From NCBI GenBank assembly GCA_030674185.1, contig CM060314.1, forward strand, positions 19,105,587 through 19,169,586: a stretch of 64,000 bases of DNA, given 5' to 3'. Both the position numbers and the translations under genes were made by a program. Within the stretch, counting starts at the first letter, position 1; every line of letters starts with the position of its first letter. Below the pieces are notes generated by a model, which worked only from the letters and a program-made list of their open reading frames with translations, searched no databases and was not told the origin of the DNA. Of this stretch, positions 1-9,917 are shown in pieces. Source of the DNA: Monoplex corrugatus (Eukaryota > Mollusca > Gastropoda > Littorinimorpha > Ranellidae).

Positions 1-274
1 GTGGATGCATTTGCACTGTTCTTTTCTCAATATGTTGATGATCCATAACACCCATCTTTTTCCTAATCATGAAATAGAATCTAAAGACCTTGCCAGCACG
101 TAGGGTTTATGTGCAAGATTTCAGCATATGCCATGATTATTTTAGATTTCCTTTCCATCATGTATTATTTTGCAGCGACAGTGCATATGGAAACTATTCC
201 GAGCACGAAAACTGTCTTGAGAAAACAGAAACGAAAACTGAGATACTACTATTTCAGTATTTGTCATTTATTCA

Positions 275-465
275 GAAAACAAAGAAAGAAAGAAAGAAAG
301 AAACAAACAAACAAACAACCACCCCCCCCCCCCAAAAAAAAAAAAAAAGTGTACACGACATAGCAGAATCAGGCCTTCTAATGAGAAAAAATGGAAAAAA
401 ATCTGAAAATATAGGGGGGGGGGGGGGGGGAGTCAAAGGGCATGCTCCCCCCCCCCCCGGGAAAT
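275..465. repeat. simple-sequence cluster
   Basis: An (AAAG)n run near 275-300 is followed by poly-C (about 323-333), poly-A (about 334-348), poly-G (about 413-430) and poly-C (about 447-458). Open frames across it are translation of the homopolymers and are not genes. Confidence 0.9.
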
Positions 466-1110
466 TTTTTGATATAAATGCAAAATAGTGCAATCTGACG
501 CTATCTGGTACACCTTTGGGCTTGTGTTATGTATAACACACTGGTGTCAGATTTCGAGAAAAATAATTAATTTTTTTTTCTAATGCATGCTCCAACAAAC
601 ATTAAACAACAACCTAGACTGAACAGCTTCTAGGTTCTTTGCAATTTTCTGCCTCATCTGGTGTTTCTTTGACTTGAAGTAGTCTGAAAGTTTGTAATTG
701 TGGATGCTTGCTCGACTATATTTATTTTAATTGACTTCATAGCAGCACAAGACACAGTAGGCTATGCCAGCCTCTGCAGTTTTTGAAAGCCATGCGCTCA
801 CTCCCAAGACAACAAATTTTCGTGAAATCCACTCCCAAAAACGCTTATTTTTTTGCAGTCTTTGTCAACCGTTCTTGCTGTGGCAGAACCTCTCTCCAGA
901 ATATCGGCCCAAGACATGGTCACATCCTCAAATGTTTTGCAAACAGTCCTGAAAGCAAGCCGCGCCTAACAGAGTACACTGCTACGAGAGATCAACAGAC
1001 TGACAAACAGCCGTTTGCTTCGCAGAAGAAAAAAACTATCAGTCGAATTTTTTTTATTTTCTAGGAAAGCACTTTTTTTTTCTTGAAAGCAGCCCGTGGA
1101 AAATTGACAG
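380..1110. repeat. dispersed repeat, copy 1
   Basis: About 700 bp that recurs at 13960-14830 in the same orientation. Shared landmarks in order: a GCATGCTCCCCC stretch, AATAGTGCAATCTGACGC, AACAACCTAGACTGAACAGC, TTTGACTTGAA.TAGTCTGAAAG, and a tail around TATCAGTCGAAT. Neither copy has a convincing ORF, a tRNA promoter or clear inverted ends, so the class is unknown. The short frames in it (for example 764-1064) do not align with frames in the other copy. Confidence 0.75.
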
Positions 1111-1768
1111 AATATGACCATGTCATCTAACAGCTTGTGTTCTCCGTGCTTCACCAAAACCCCTGATTTAGTACAACCCGCTTTGAGCAAGTACGTTTGG
1201 AGAATAGCACCACATATGAACGATATATGATACTAATCGTTTCGATGTAGGGTAGTTTGGCAAACCAGGCTCTATACCGTATACGTGGTTCTCAGTGTTT
1301 GTTTCAGTGTGCAAAATACTCAATCGTCATCCTCCACTAAAGCAAGTCTACCATTCCCCTGGCGTCTCTGGTGAAATAATTATTCACTGGCACACATATT
1401 GGCAAACCTCTCCCATCGATGAAACACGATAATGAAATAAATAAACACACCAGCGTTCAGTCTGACGCGCAGTGATGAGAAAGCTTGTTTTTCTGCAATT
1501 CGTCATTTATACCGAAATAAGGTGAACATGACAGAGCTCATCTATGACGTATATACACCATGACGTCTTTATTTAATGACATAAACGATGGACGTACGTC
1601 AACAAGTCAGTGTGAATGGTATGGGGAGAGGGGTGGGAGATTGGCCGATAAAAATCTGCAAAGAAGGGGCAAGACATATAATCAAATCATTTTAACAAGC
1701 ATCTCTTTCCCCGCGTCTTTAAAACATTTACCTGCATACGATCTCCAAAATTACCAGCCTCAGTGAGA
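1111..1768. other. no gene seen
   Basis: Unremarkable AT-rich sequence. No long frame, promoter-like tRNA box or recognisable repeat stands out. Confidence 0.6.
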
Positions 1769-1769
1769 C

Positions 1770-1896
<127 letters not shown>

Positions 1897-1919
1897 CATA
1901 CTCACTCACACACACCCTG

Positions 1920-3135
1920 TAGTTGGAGACGTTGGGCTCAAAATCTTCCTGTTTCTCCATTTCACTGACATGTTTCATATTTCTTCTTACTGGATTTGAT
2001 ATGCAAAGTCTTGCAAAATGACTGGGCTTTATGAACGAAGCACATTGCTTTCTAAACGCTGGACAGTTCTTTTTCGCCAGGATGGGTGGCGCAGCCCACA
2101 ATTTCCACAAAGACTGCTTACGTGGCATTAAACTGACTGTTTCTAATGCTATCACAGTTTTTGGAACTGCGAATATCTTATTCTGTTTCTCTGTCTCATG
2201 GATGTGACAATGTGGTATGGTTTTATGCAGTGTAAGTTATGTCTCCTTGTGAGGCTGAATCTCTACACAGCTCCATAAACGATTCCGTCACAAATCAAAG
2301 AATCCATTGAAGTCCTAAACTCACAAGTGTTTGCAACAAATTTCAAAGATGAAATTCTGTATTCGTTCAAATGGCTGTCGAGTTTTTGCATTGAATCTAC
2401 GTTTCCACATCGTCATATTGATATAATCTAAACTGAAATGCGAACACCAAATGACCTCATGTACGGAGAAACAAAGAAGTACTTGTTTCTGTTGTGAGGT
2501 CACGCGTGTTAGTTTTTGGTGGAGGCTAACGAGGATGATGATTTTTGAATACCATGAGAAGCCCATATAATGATGTAACCGTTTAGATGCACGTGACGAA
2601 AGAAACGTGGCCCCAAATGTGCCATGCAAACTGTGCCAGTTTGGTCACGGCTAAGACTTTGTGCTGATGTACAAAAATGTAGAGAGAAGTAGGCCTAACT
2701 CATTTACAGTGCATGCGAATTTAAAGGAAGCCTCGTTGTATGCAGGTAGCAAAATTGAAATTTCATGTCAGAAAGAAAGAGTGAAACATTAAATGTGAAT
2801 AAGACAATTTTCACAATATCTGATATCAACATATTTACTGTAGAATTTAGAAAGTCACTTGAAGTTTGTAAAGACAAGATTTAGATTTGGCATTTCTGAC
2901 ATTGCTTGCCATCAGCAAAGATGTAAAATAAAAGCAAGAGTGAACACGGTATAATTTGTCCACTGTGCAAAAACAAAAAAAAACAAAAAAGATGAATACA
3001 TTTTGTCTTTATTCTGCCCTATTCTTTGTAATTTAAGTGTGCAATACATACATTTCCCAGGCTAGGTTTGATTTACATTGCCAGTGACTTATAAACATAA
3101 ATGGAGAGGTAGAAATTTGTCACTGTATTTGTACA
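1920..3135. other. no gene seen
   Basis: Low-complexity-free, AT-rich sequence with only short frames. Nothing recognised on either strand up to the LINE 3' end. Confidence 0.5.
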
Positions 3136-3299
3136 AAGGTAGAAAGAAACTCTAGGGAGAGCTAGACAACAGAAGGTCTTCAGAGAAGTAACCCCCTTTA
3201 GACAAGTGTTTCGGCCCTGAATTCCTTACACTCTCGGGGCCACATCCAGGTCATGACTCCTGGATGCCCTTCTGCTGTTGTCTATTTTTTTTTTTTTTC

Positions 3300-3380
3300 C
3301 CACGCCGGGGAGCGAACCTGGGCGATTCTGCGCTTCAGAACTGCGGTACGCGGTTTTACCAATGTGCTAACGGGGCACAC
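3300..3380 (-). other. tRNA-like segment in LINE 3' UTR
   Basis: On the minus strand, TAGCACATTGG (3359-3369) fits a pol III A box, and GGTTCGCTCCC (3308-3318) fits a B box about 40 nt downstream. It lies between the ORF stop and the shared 3' UTR block. The deleted LINE copy at 16540-17060 has a decayed tRNA-like stretch at the same place (GTAGTGGTTAACATTC ... GGATTCAGACCC). It may be a SINE head captured by, or donated from, this LINE. Confidence 0.55.
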
Positions 3381-3396
3381 ATCATCTGTAGGGAAT

Positions 3397-5892
3397 TTAA
3401 TCCTTATGAAGTTCACTTTTTTGGTTCCTCCTTGCCCAGATCCAGCTTGAGCTCCTTTCTGCTGCCTCTGCCATCGCTTTAAGGGCTCTAGTCCTCTTCT
3501 TCCCAGAAATGGCGAGTTGTTTCATGAGATCATAAGCGGAGGTGCCCACAAACCCTCTTGCCCCGACCTCTATGGCGAAGATTTTGACCCGCAGACCTGC
3601 TTTCTTCAGGGTGCTGGCAAGACCGGCGTATTTTTCGGTCTTGTAGATATGTGCTTCTTCCATTCTGCTTTCGTATGGCACAGTGAGTTCTATCAGAATC
3701 ACTTGTTTCGAGGAGTCAGAGTGGAGAGCGATGTCTGGTCTCATGCCTGTCTTGCTGATGACATCTGGGTAATTTCTCCACTCTGGGAGGTCTGCTGTAC
3801 ACTCCCAGTCGACTGCTCCATCCAGAAGACCCTTTGGCAATGTGCTGGTTGTCATAGCACTTTCGGGCCAGACCTGTTTCCCTCCTGCTTTGTAGAACGT
3901 TGCCATAGCAATTGGTGCGTTTGGGGTCATGGTTTTTTCGCTAACCACATCTGTGATCACTTTCAGAACTTGGTTGTGCCTCCATGTATACCTTCCTTGG
4001 GCTAGCGCTACTTTGCAAGAGCTTAGGACATGTTCCACTGTTTGTTTCTTCTGACAGAGCGGACATGCTGGGTCGTCTGCTTTCCCCCATTTCACTAAGT
4101 TTGCATTCGAAGGGAGCAGGTCATATACAGATCTGAGGAGGAAGCTTATCCTTAGAGGAGCCATGTGCCACATATCGTTCCAGCTGAGACTTCTTTGGAG
4201 TGCACTGTCCCATGTTGTCCATTGCCCCTGTTGACCTTGCTGGACTGCCTTCTGCACTCTTTTGACATCTTCTTCTTCCTTCAACTCCTGTATGATCATG
4301 TCTCTTTTTTCCTTCCCTTTGACTTTGGACCACCACTGCATTTTTGTTGCTCCCAGTCCCTGTCTGTTGGTTTGCGTGTGTCCAATTATTTCTTTGATGC
4401 TGAGGTTTCTCTTGGCATTGTTTACAGCCTCTTGGACTTTCCACTTTCTGCCAGTTCTCAGCTTTGGATGAACTGATCTCACGATATTGTCTTCCGATTC
4501 CTCCAGCATGCTCAACAGTCTTGCTTTTCCAACTTTGTACTCCTCCACTATGGATTTGAGAGGTAGCTTCAGCATTGCTTGACGACAGTAGAATGCAACA
4601 TCAGTGAGACCAGGTGGGACACCGAGCCATTTTCTTGTGTATTTGTTGATTTTGGCTTCCATTGCTTCGACTGTGCTGGTGCAAATGTCATAGATTAGCA
4701 GTGGCCACAGCAGCTTTGGTATCAGCATGAACTGTAGACACCAGACTTTGTATTTGCCTGGCAGTCCGCAGTTATCTATTTTCTTCAGGCCTTCTTCTGC
4801 TGTTTGCTTGGTTTCACATCCCCTTTGTGTGTCTTTCAGGGAGTCATCATACCATCTTCCGAGACTTTTTACTGGCTCTTCTGTGACAGTGGGGATGGCT
4901 TGGTTGGCTACCATGAATTTGACTGAATCTGCCACTTTTCCTTTTCGCAGTGAGAGACTTCGGGATTTCTTAGGTTTGAACCTCATTCTTGAAGAGGCCA
5001 CCAGCTCATCCAGCTGCTTTAAGATTTGGTGTGTCTCTTCCTCATCCGTGGACAAGACTGTTGTGTCATCCATGAAAGCTTTCAGAGGAGGCATCTGGTA
5101 TCCATCTCCCAGATTCACTGGACCTGAACTCTTCATTGCAGCTTTCAAGATGACTTCCATTGCCAACACGAACAGTATGGGAGAGATTGCACAGCCCATT
5201 GCAATGCCCACCTCTAGGTCTATCCAGTCCGTGGTGTATTCTTTGGTAGAGAACCGCATTGAGAACCCTTGGAAATACTTCCTCAGCATTGTTCGGATGT
5301 TTTCTGGGATGTGATACATTTCAAGAGCCAGCTGGATCATATCGTGTGGAACTGATCCATATGCATTCGCCAGATCAAGCCAAACTACGTCAATGTCTCT
5401 CTTCTCTGTTCTTGCTTTTTGGATGGCATCCCAAATCAACGTGGCATGTTCCAAGCATCCAGGCATTCCTGGTATGCCTTCCTTTTGGACTGACATATCC
5501 AGATACTTGTTTTCAGTCAGGTATTTTGTCAATCTTGCTGCCATAACAGAGAAGAAGATTTTCCCCTCGACGTTCAGAAGTGATATTGGCCTGAACTGAT
5601 TGATGTTGCAGGAGTTCTGCTCCTTCGGAATGTACACTCCTTCAGCTCTCATCCATTGGTCGCTGATCTTCTGGTTCCTCCATGCTGATCGAATCATCTT
5701 GTGGAGCCACTCGAGCACTTTTGGGCATTTCTTGTAGAGCAGGTATGGTATTCCGTTTGGTCCAGGTGCTGACTTGGCTCTGGCTTTCTTTAATACGTTC
5801 TTCACTTCATCCAGTGTTGGTGGTTTGTTATTGAATTTTCCTTCTGGCGCTGCAGGCCAAACCAAAGCATTAAAGTTAAGACCATAATCCAC
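3397..5892 (-). CDS. reverse transcriptase with restriction-like endonuclease
   Basis: 831 codons, uninterrupted; the listed start is GTG, so this is an open frame and not a proven start. The reverse transcriptase copies element RNA at a nicked target. Motifs: PGPNGIPY near residue 45, NQFRPISLLN near 100, first catalytic Asp in WLDLANAY near 172, GIAMGCAISPILF near 230, and FMDD near 274 (most LINEs have FADD). A Cys/His cluster CPLC..(H)..C lies near 609. A PD..ELTVP arrangement near 719-735, followed by a Tyr/Lys helix, is the restriction-like endonuclease signature of the R2/NeSL/CRE group. This order (RT, CCHC, RLE) defines the early-branching LINE type. N-terminal zinc fingers or Myb are missing. 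The frame has no internal stop, so it is either young or under recent constraint. Confidence 0.85.
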   Translation of the reverse strand: MDYGLNFNALVWPAAPEGKFNNKPPTLDEVKNVLKKARAKSAPGPNGIPYLLYKKCPKVLEWLHKMIRSAWRNQKISDQWMRAEGVYIPKEQNSCNINQFRPISLLNVEGKIFFSVMAARLTKYLTENKYLDMSVQKEGIPGMPGCLEHATLIWDAIQKARTEKRDIDVVWLDLANAYGSVPHDMIQLALEMYHIPENIRTMLRKYFQGFSMRFSTKEYTTDWIDLEVGIAMGCAISPILFVLAMEVILKAAMKSSGPVNLGDGYQMPPLKAFMDDTTVLSTDEEETHQILKQLDELVASSRMRFKPKKSRSLSLRKGKVADSVKFMVANQAIPTVTEEPVKSLGRWYDDSLKDTQRGCETKQTAEEGLKKIDNCGLPGKYKVWCLQFMLIPKLLWPLLIYDICTSTVEAMEAKINKYTRKWLGVPPGLTDVAFYCRQAMLKLPLKSIVEEYKVGKARLLSMLEESEDNIVRSVHPKLRTGRKWKVQEAVNNAKRNLSIKEIIGHTQTNRQGLGATKMQWWSKVKGKEKRDMIIQELKEEEDVKRVQKAVQQGQQGQWTTWDSALQRSLSWNDMWHMAPLRISFLLRSVYDLLPSNANLVKWGKADDPACPLCQKKQTVEHVLSSCKVALAQGRYTWRHNQVLKVITDVVSEKTMTPNAPIAMATFYKAGGKQVWPESAMTTSTLPKGLLDGAVDWECTADLPEWRNYPDVISKTGMRPDIALHSDSSKQVILIELTVPYESRMEEAHIYKTEKYAGLASTLKKAGLRVKIFAIEVGARGFVGTSAYDLMKQLAISGKKRTRALKAMAEAAERSSSWIWARRNQKSELHKD

Positions 5893-5981
5893 CCATATTC
5901 TATGTCAATATTGATGCTGTGATTGGCATATCAAGTGATCATGCTGGTTACGTAATTGTATCCCTTCACGAGGGGTAAATG

Positions 5982-5983
5982 AC

Positions 5984-6063
<80 letters not shown>

Positions 6064-6116
6064 ATCTATCTATCTATCTACCTACCTACCTACCTACCTA
6101 TCTATCTATCTATCTG

Positions 6117-6186
<70 letters not shown>
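5982..6186. repeat. compound (CA)n-(ATCT)n microsatellite
   Basis: About 40 CA units, then about 30 tetranucleotide units of CTAT with an internal block of CTAC at roughly 6079-6098. Confidence 0.97.
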
Positions 6187-6419
6187 CTACCGCACAAGAT
6201 ATCGAATATGGTCATATCATGTGATCTTTGCTTATGCCCTATATAATACATGTATATTGACATGGAAAGGGGAATAGGACATATGAAATACTGACACGAC
6301 CAAGAATGACTGGATCATTAATGTAACAGGAACAAATCAACTTTGTATTTTGCAAGGTAGGACTGAACTAGAAACATGGGATCTACCAAAACAGCCAGCG
6401 AGCCTGCTTTATAAAACAA

Positions 6420-6552
6420 CATCAACGACGACGACGACGACGAAGACGACGACGACGACGACACACCACCACCACACCACAACCACCACCACCACCACTA
6501 CCACCACCACCACCACCACCACCACTACCACCACCAACAACAACAACAACCA
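6420..6552. repeat. trinucleotide microsatellite
   Basis: (ACG)n grading into (ACC)n and (AAC)n. The poly-Thr, poly-Gly and poly-Arg frames over it are repeat translation. Confidence 0.93.
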
Positions 6553-7080
6553 CACCAACAATGTAAAAAGGTTTGAATCTTATCACTTCTGTCAGGGTCA
6601 CTTTGGGATTTTTCATACCCAAAAGATGAGTGTGTTTATGGCTCATTTGGAAGACTGGGACCACACAGACGAGTCTCATACACATCACGGATGCGTATTG
6701 AGGTTGTTGTTACTCATATCTTCTGACCAACACCACAGGTGTCTGTATCTCTCAGGTCTGGTTCCCACCAGGACAATATTATGATCGTCAGCGTGGCGGA
6801 GTGCAGCCCTGTCATCTAGTCTAAATCTTAGATGGAATTCCACAGCATCATGATTTATCATCCTCGTCGTCATCATTAATTTAACATAACACTGTGAAAA
6901 ACTGACCCATATTCTGTGGCAAATTAAAGTGGCGTAGGAAATGTGACCGGGGTGGGGGTGGGGTGGGTGGGGGTTTGTGGGTGGGACTGAATAATGGATC
7001 CACGTCATAATCAACCAATGAGGTCAGCCAGTGTGGAAACAACGAACAGCAGACCTACAATCAAAACACACAACAGAAGT
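6553..7080. other. no gene seen
   Basis: Unique-looking sequence with a G-rich patch (GGGGTGGGGGTGGGG) near 6950-6975. No supported gene. Confidence 0.5.
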
Positions 7081-7213
7081 CAGCCAACATCGCCGCAAAC
7101 AACAACAGCAGCAACAACAACAACAACACAACCAACAACAACAACAACAACAGCGACAACAACAACCACACAACACAGCACAACAACAACAAACAACAAC
7201 AACAACAACATTT
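7081..7213. repeat. (CAA)n microsatellite
   Basis: Imperfect CAA/CAG-type repeat. A plus frame over it (6994-7479) has a non-repetitive tail, but the tail matches no family I know and has no splice or start context that I trust. Confidence 0.9.
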
Positions 7214-7619
7214 TCGCAGCAAAACAGGAACCACCGAATTTTACTGGAACTGAAGCGAGGCCAGAAGAAGGGAGATTTGAAATTGGGCAAAGTCTTATTA
7301 ATTTAACTAACGGTAGACAGATTGCACAAGCAATTTGTCAGGTAGAGAGGGCAGCTGACCTTGAAAACGGCATCGCGAAACTGGAGCAAGGTGTGGCGTT
7401 GTATGAACGAACCTTTCTTCCCCTCTCTCAATGGGTCTTTGTGCACGTGGCGCGTGCCGCGTGGCGCCCTATCTGTTGATGGGAGAGCGGGGACAGGACC
7501 CGGTTTGTACCGCTGAGTATGGTTGTTGAATAGCCTGTGTGTGCATCTTCCGTCTGCTCGTTGTTGGGGTTCGCTGCTGGGCCACACTGATTGGGTGTCT
7601 GGCTGCTCTGGTTGTGGTG

Positions 7620-7679
7620 GTTTCTCTGTCTCTGTCTGTCTGTCTATCTGTCATCTGTCTGTCTCTGTATGGTGTGTTG

Positions 7680-7745
<66 letters not shown>

Positions 7746-7755
7746 TGAGTGTGAG

Positions 7756-7803
<48 letters not shown>

Positions 7804-8554
7804 AGTGTGGTGTGTGTGTGGTGTGTGTGTGTGAGGTGTGTGTGAGTGTGTGTGTGTGTGAATGTGTGTGTGTGTGGGGTGTGAATGTGTGTGTGTGTGG
7901 TGTGTGTGTGAGTGTGTGTGTGTGTGTGGTTGTGCAGTGCTGTGTTTGGCTAATGTGGGAATAAGGAACGATGATGGAGCGTAGTGTGTGAGGTGGTGTG
8001 AGTGTGTGTGTGTGTGTTGTGTGTGTGGTGTGTGTAGGTGTGGGTGAGTATGTGTGTGTGTGTGTGAGTGTTGTGGTGTGTGTTGTGTGTGTGTGTTTTG
8101 TGTGTGGTGTATGTGTGTGTGTGTGTGTGTGAGTGTGTGTGTGTGTGGTGTGTTGTGTGTGTGAGTGTGTGTGTGTTGTGATGTGAGTGTGTGGTGTGTG
8201 ATGTGTGTGTGTGTGAATGTGTGTGTGTGTGTGGTGTGTGTGTGTGTGTGTGTGGTGTGTTTGTGTGTGTGTAGTGTGCGTGGTGTGTGTGTGTGTGTCA
8301 TGTGTGTGTGTAGTGTGTTGTGTGTTACGGTGCGTGCGCGTGTGTGGGTGAGTGTGCGTGCGTGTGTAGGTGTGTGTGTGTGTGTGTGTGTGTGTTGTGT
8401 GTGTGTGTGTGGTTGTGTGTGTGTCGTGTGTGTGTGTGTGTGTGTGTTGTGTGTGTATGTTTGTGTTGTGAGTGTGTGTGTGTGTGTGAGTGTATGTGTG
8501 TGTGTGATGTGTGTGTTGTGTGAGTGGAGGTGTGTGTGTTGTGGTGTGTGTTAT

Positions 8555-8587
<33 letters not shown>

Positions 8588-8700
8588 CAGTTGCGGATTG
8601 TGTGTAGTGGGAGTAAGTGAACGATAAGAGAGGTTATTGTGTTTGTGTGTGGTGTGTGTTGTGTGTGTGGTGTGTGTGTGTGTGTGTGGTGTGTGTGTAT

Positions 8701-8736
<36 letters not shown>

Positions 8737-9165
8737 TTGCAGTGTGCGCGTGTGTGTGTGTGTGTGAGTTGTGTGTTCGTGCGTGCGTGCGTCGTGATTG
8801 TGGTGTGTGTTTCAGTTCTGCGGTTTGGTTGTCCGTATGTGGGGAGGAAAGGGAAACGATGAGAGAGGAGAGGGTTAATGTGTGTGTGTGGTGTGTGTGT
8901 GTGTGTGTGTGTGTTGTGTGTGTGTTGTGTGTGTGTTTTGGTAGTGTGGTGTGAGTGTGTTGTTTGTGTTGTGTGTGGGTGAGTGATGTGGTATGTGTGT
9001 GTGGTTTGTGTGGTGTGGTGAGTGTGGTGTGAGTGTGTGTGGAGCTTGCAGTGGGTTGTGTGTATCTGTGTGTGTATGTAGGAGACAGATAGATGAAGAG
9101 AAGAGAAAGAGAGAGAGAAGAGAGACAGAGACAGAGACAGAGACAGAGACAGAAACAGAGAGGAA
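7620..9165. repeat. 1.4 kb interrupted (TG)n tract with (GA)n end
   Basis: TG repeats broken every 10-40 bp by TGG, TGAG, TGTTG and TGCG variants. Three short non-repeat islands lie near 7930-7990, 8590-8640 and 8800-8880. It ends in GAGACA-type repeats at about 9090-9160. Five-frame Cys/Val and His/Thr ORFs here are artefacts. Confidence 0.95.
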
Positions 9166-9479
9166 TAGGGGATGCATATGCTCTGTTTGAGCCTACGTGT
9201 GCATGTGTGTAATAGTGTCAGTTGTTCGCGTCCAACCCGCAACAGAAAACCTGGTTTGTTTGCTGATCATCTTTATGTTCCTATCATTGTGGTGGTGTCA
9301 ACTTCGTATTTCGCAAAGTCCCTCCCTCTACATTTCAAAATTTTGTTAGGGCGTAGAGTTTTGCGCAGGCTCAAGAAGTGTGTCAAATACACAGACGGCA
9401 GATTGGGCTGAGCGATGTGGAATTATTTGAGTTAAACAAACCACGTTGCAAAAATTCTAAACTGCGAACTGTAAGGGTG

Positions 9480-9580
9480 ACAGTGGTTGTGTTGTGTGGG
9501 TGGTGGTGTGTGTGTGTTGGGTGTTGTGAGTGTGTGGTGTGTGTGTGTGTGTGTGTTTGTGTGTGTTAGTGTGTGTGTTT
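9480..9580. repeat. (TG)n microsatellite
   Basis: Short interrupted TG/GTG tract. The unique stretch 9166-9479 before it shows no gene. Confidence 0.9.
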
Positions 9581-9594
9581 TTACTGTCCCATAA

Positions 9595-9800
9595 TGCTGC
9601 ATATCATACCTTGTCAAATGCTTTGTTTGTGTCTATGAGTTTTGGTTGTTACCAGAGTTACTCAGGGATGCTAAACCTTGCCTAACGCCTTCTTCAAGTA
9701 TGTGGATGTCATAAATGTTTGCTCGTTATCAGGGTTTCCGTGGTTGTCTTACCCCATTCAGTGCCTTCCTTAAGTCTACAAATGTATCGTAGAAGTTCGA
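9595..9800. repeat. possible three-unit degenerate repeat of about 70 bp
   Basis: Three successive stretches start with ACCTTG/ACCTTG/ACCCCA and share an interior of the form (A/C)GCCTTC-TTTGTGTC-ATGAG. On the minus strand each reads roughly as (V/I)D...KA(F/L)..V, which resembles the first Asp motif of a reverse transcriptase. The alignment is weak and the unit boundaries are uncertain. Confidence 0.3.
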
Positions 9801-9917
9801 TTGTAAGATTCCAGACACTCCAATGTGAACACTCCAACAATGTGAAACGAACATTTATTCTGTTATTCGTTTTTCTACATAAGAGTCAGTTTCATCTTTT
9901 GCAATGGTGTTCTTGTA

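Larger units (their letters stand above)
3136..5906 (-). mobile_element. RLE-type LINE, 5'-truncated
   Basis: A non-LTR retrotransposon reading leftwards. It consists of the ORF at 3397-5892 and a 3' UTR reaching to about 3136. The 3' UTR is recognised because it recurs after the coding remnant at 16540-17060: both have a GACCTGGATG motif, then a TTCAGGGC(C/T)GAAAC motif, then TTTCTTTCTAC. At the 5' side the open frame meets a TGA at about 5905-5907, only a few codons upstream of the first recognisable residues, so the N-terminal DNA-binding region typical of this LINE type is absent. This fits 5' truncation on insertion. The 5' flank starts with a (CA)n/(ATCT)n compound microsatellite within 80 bp. 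Confidence 0.85.

Noticed and set aside
3517..5599. Plus-strand frames of 60-195 codons across the LINE
   Set aside because: They lie opposite the 831-codon minus frame and match no family.
6994..7479. Gln/Thr-rich protein gene
   Set aside because: The repeat part is (CAA)n and the unique tail has no recognisable domain, splice site or homologue in the window.
7620..9242. Long Cys/Val, His/Thr and Ser/Leu frames (also 13186-14293, 27506-28008, 48008-48366, 59144-59540)
   Set aside because: They are translations of (TG)n, (CA)n and (CT)n in all frames and have no non-repeat domain.
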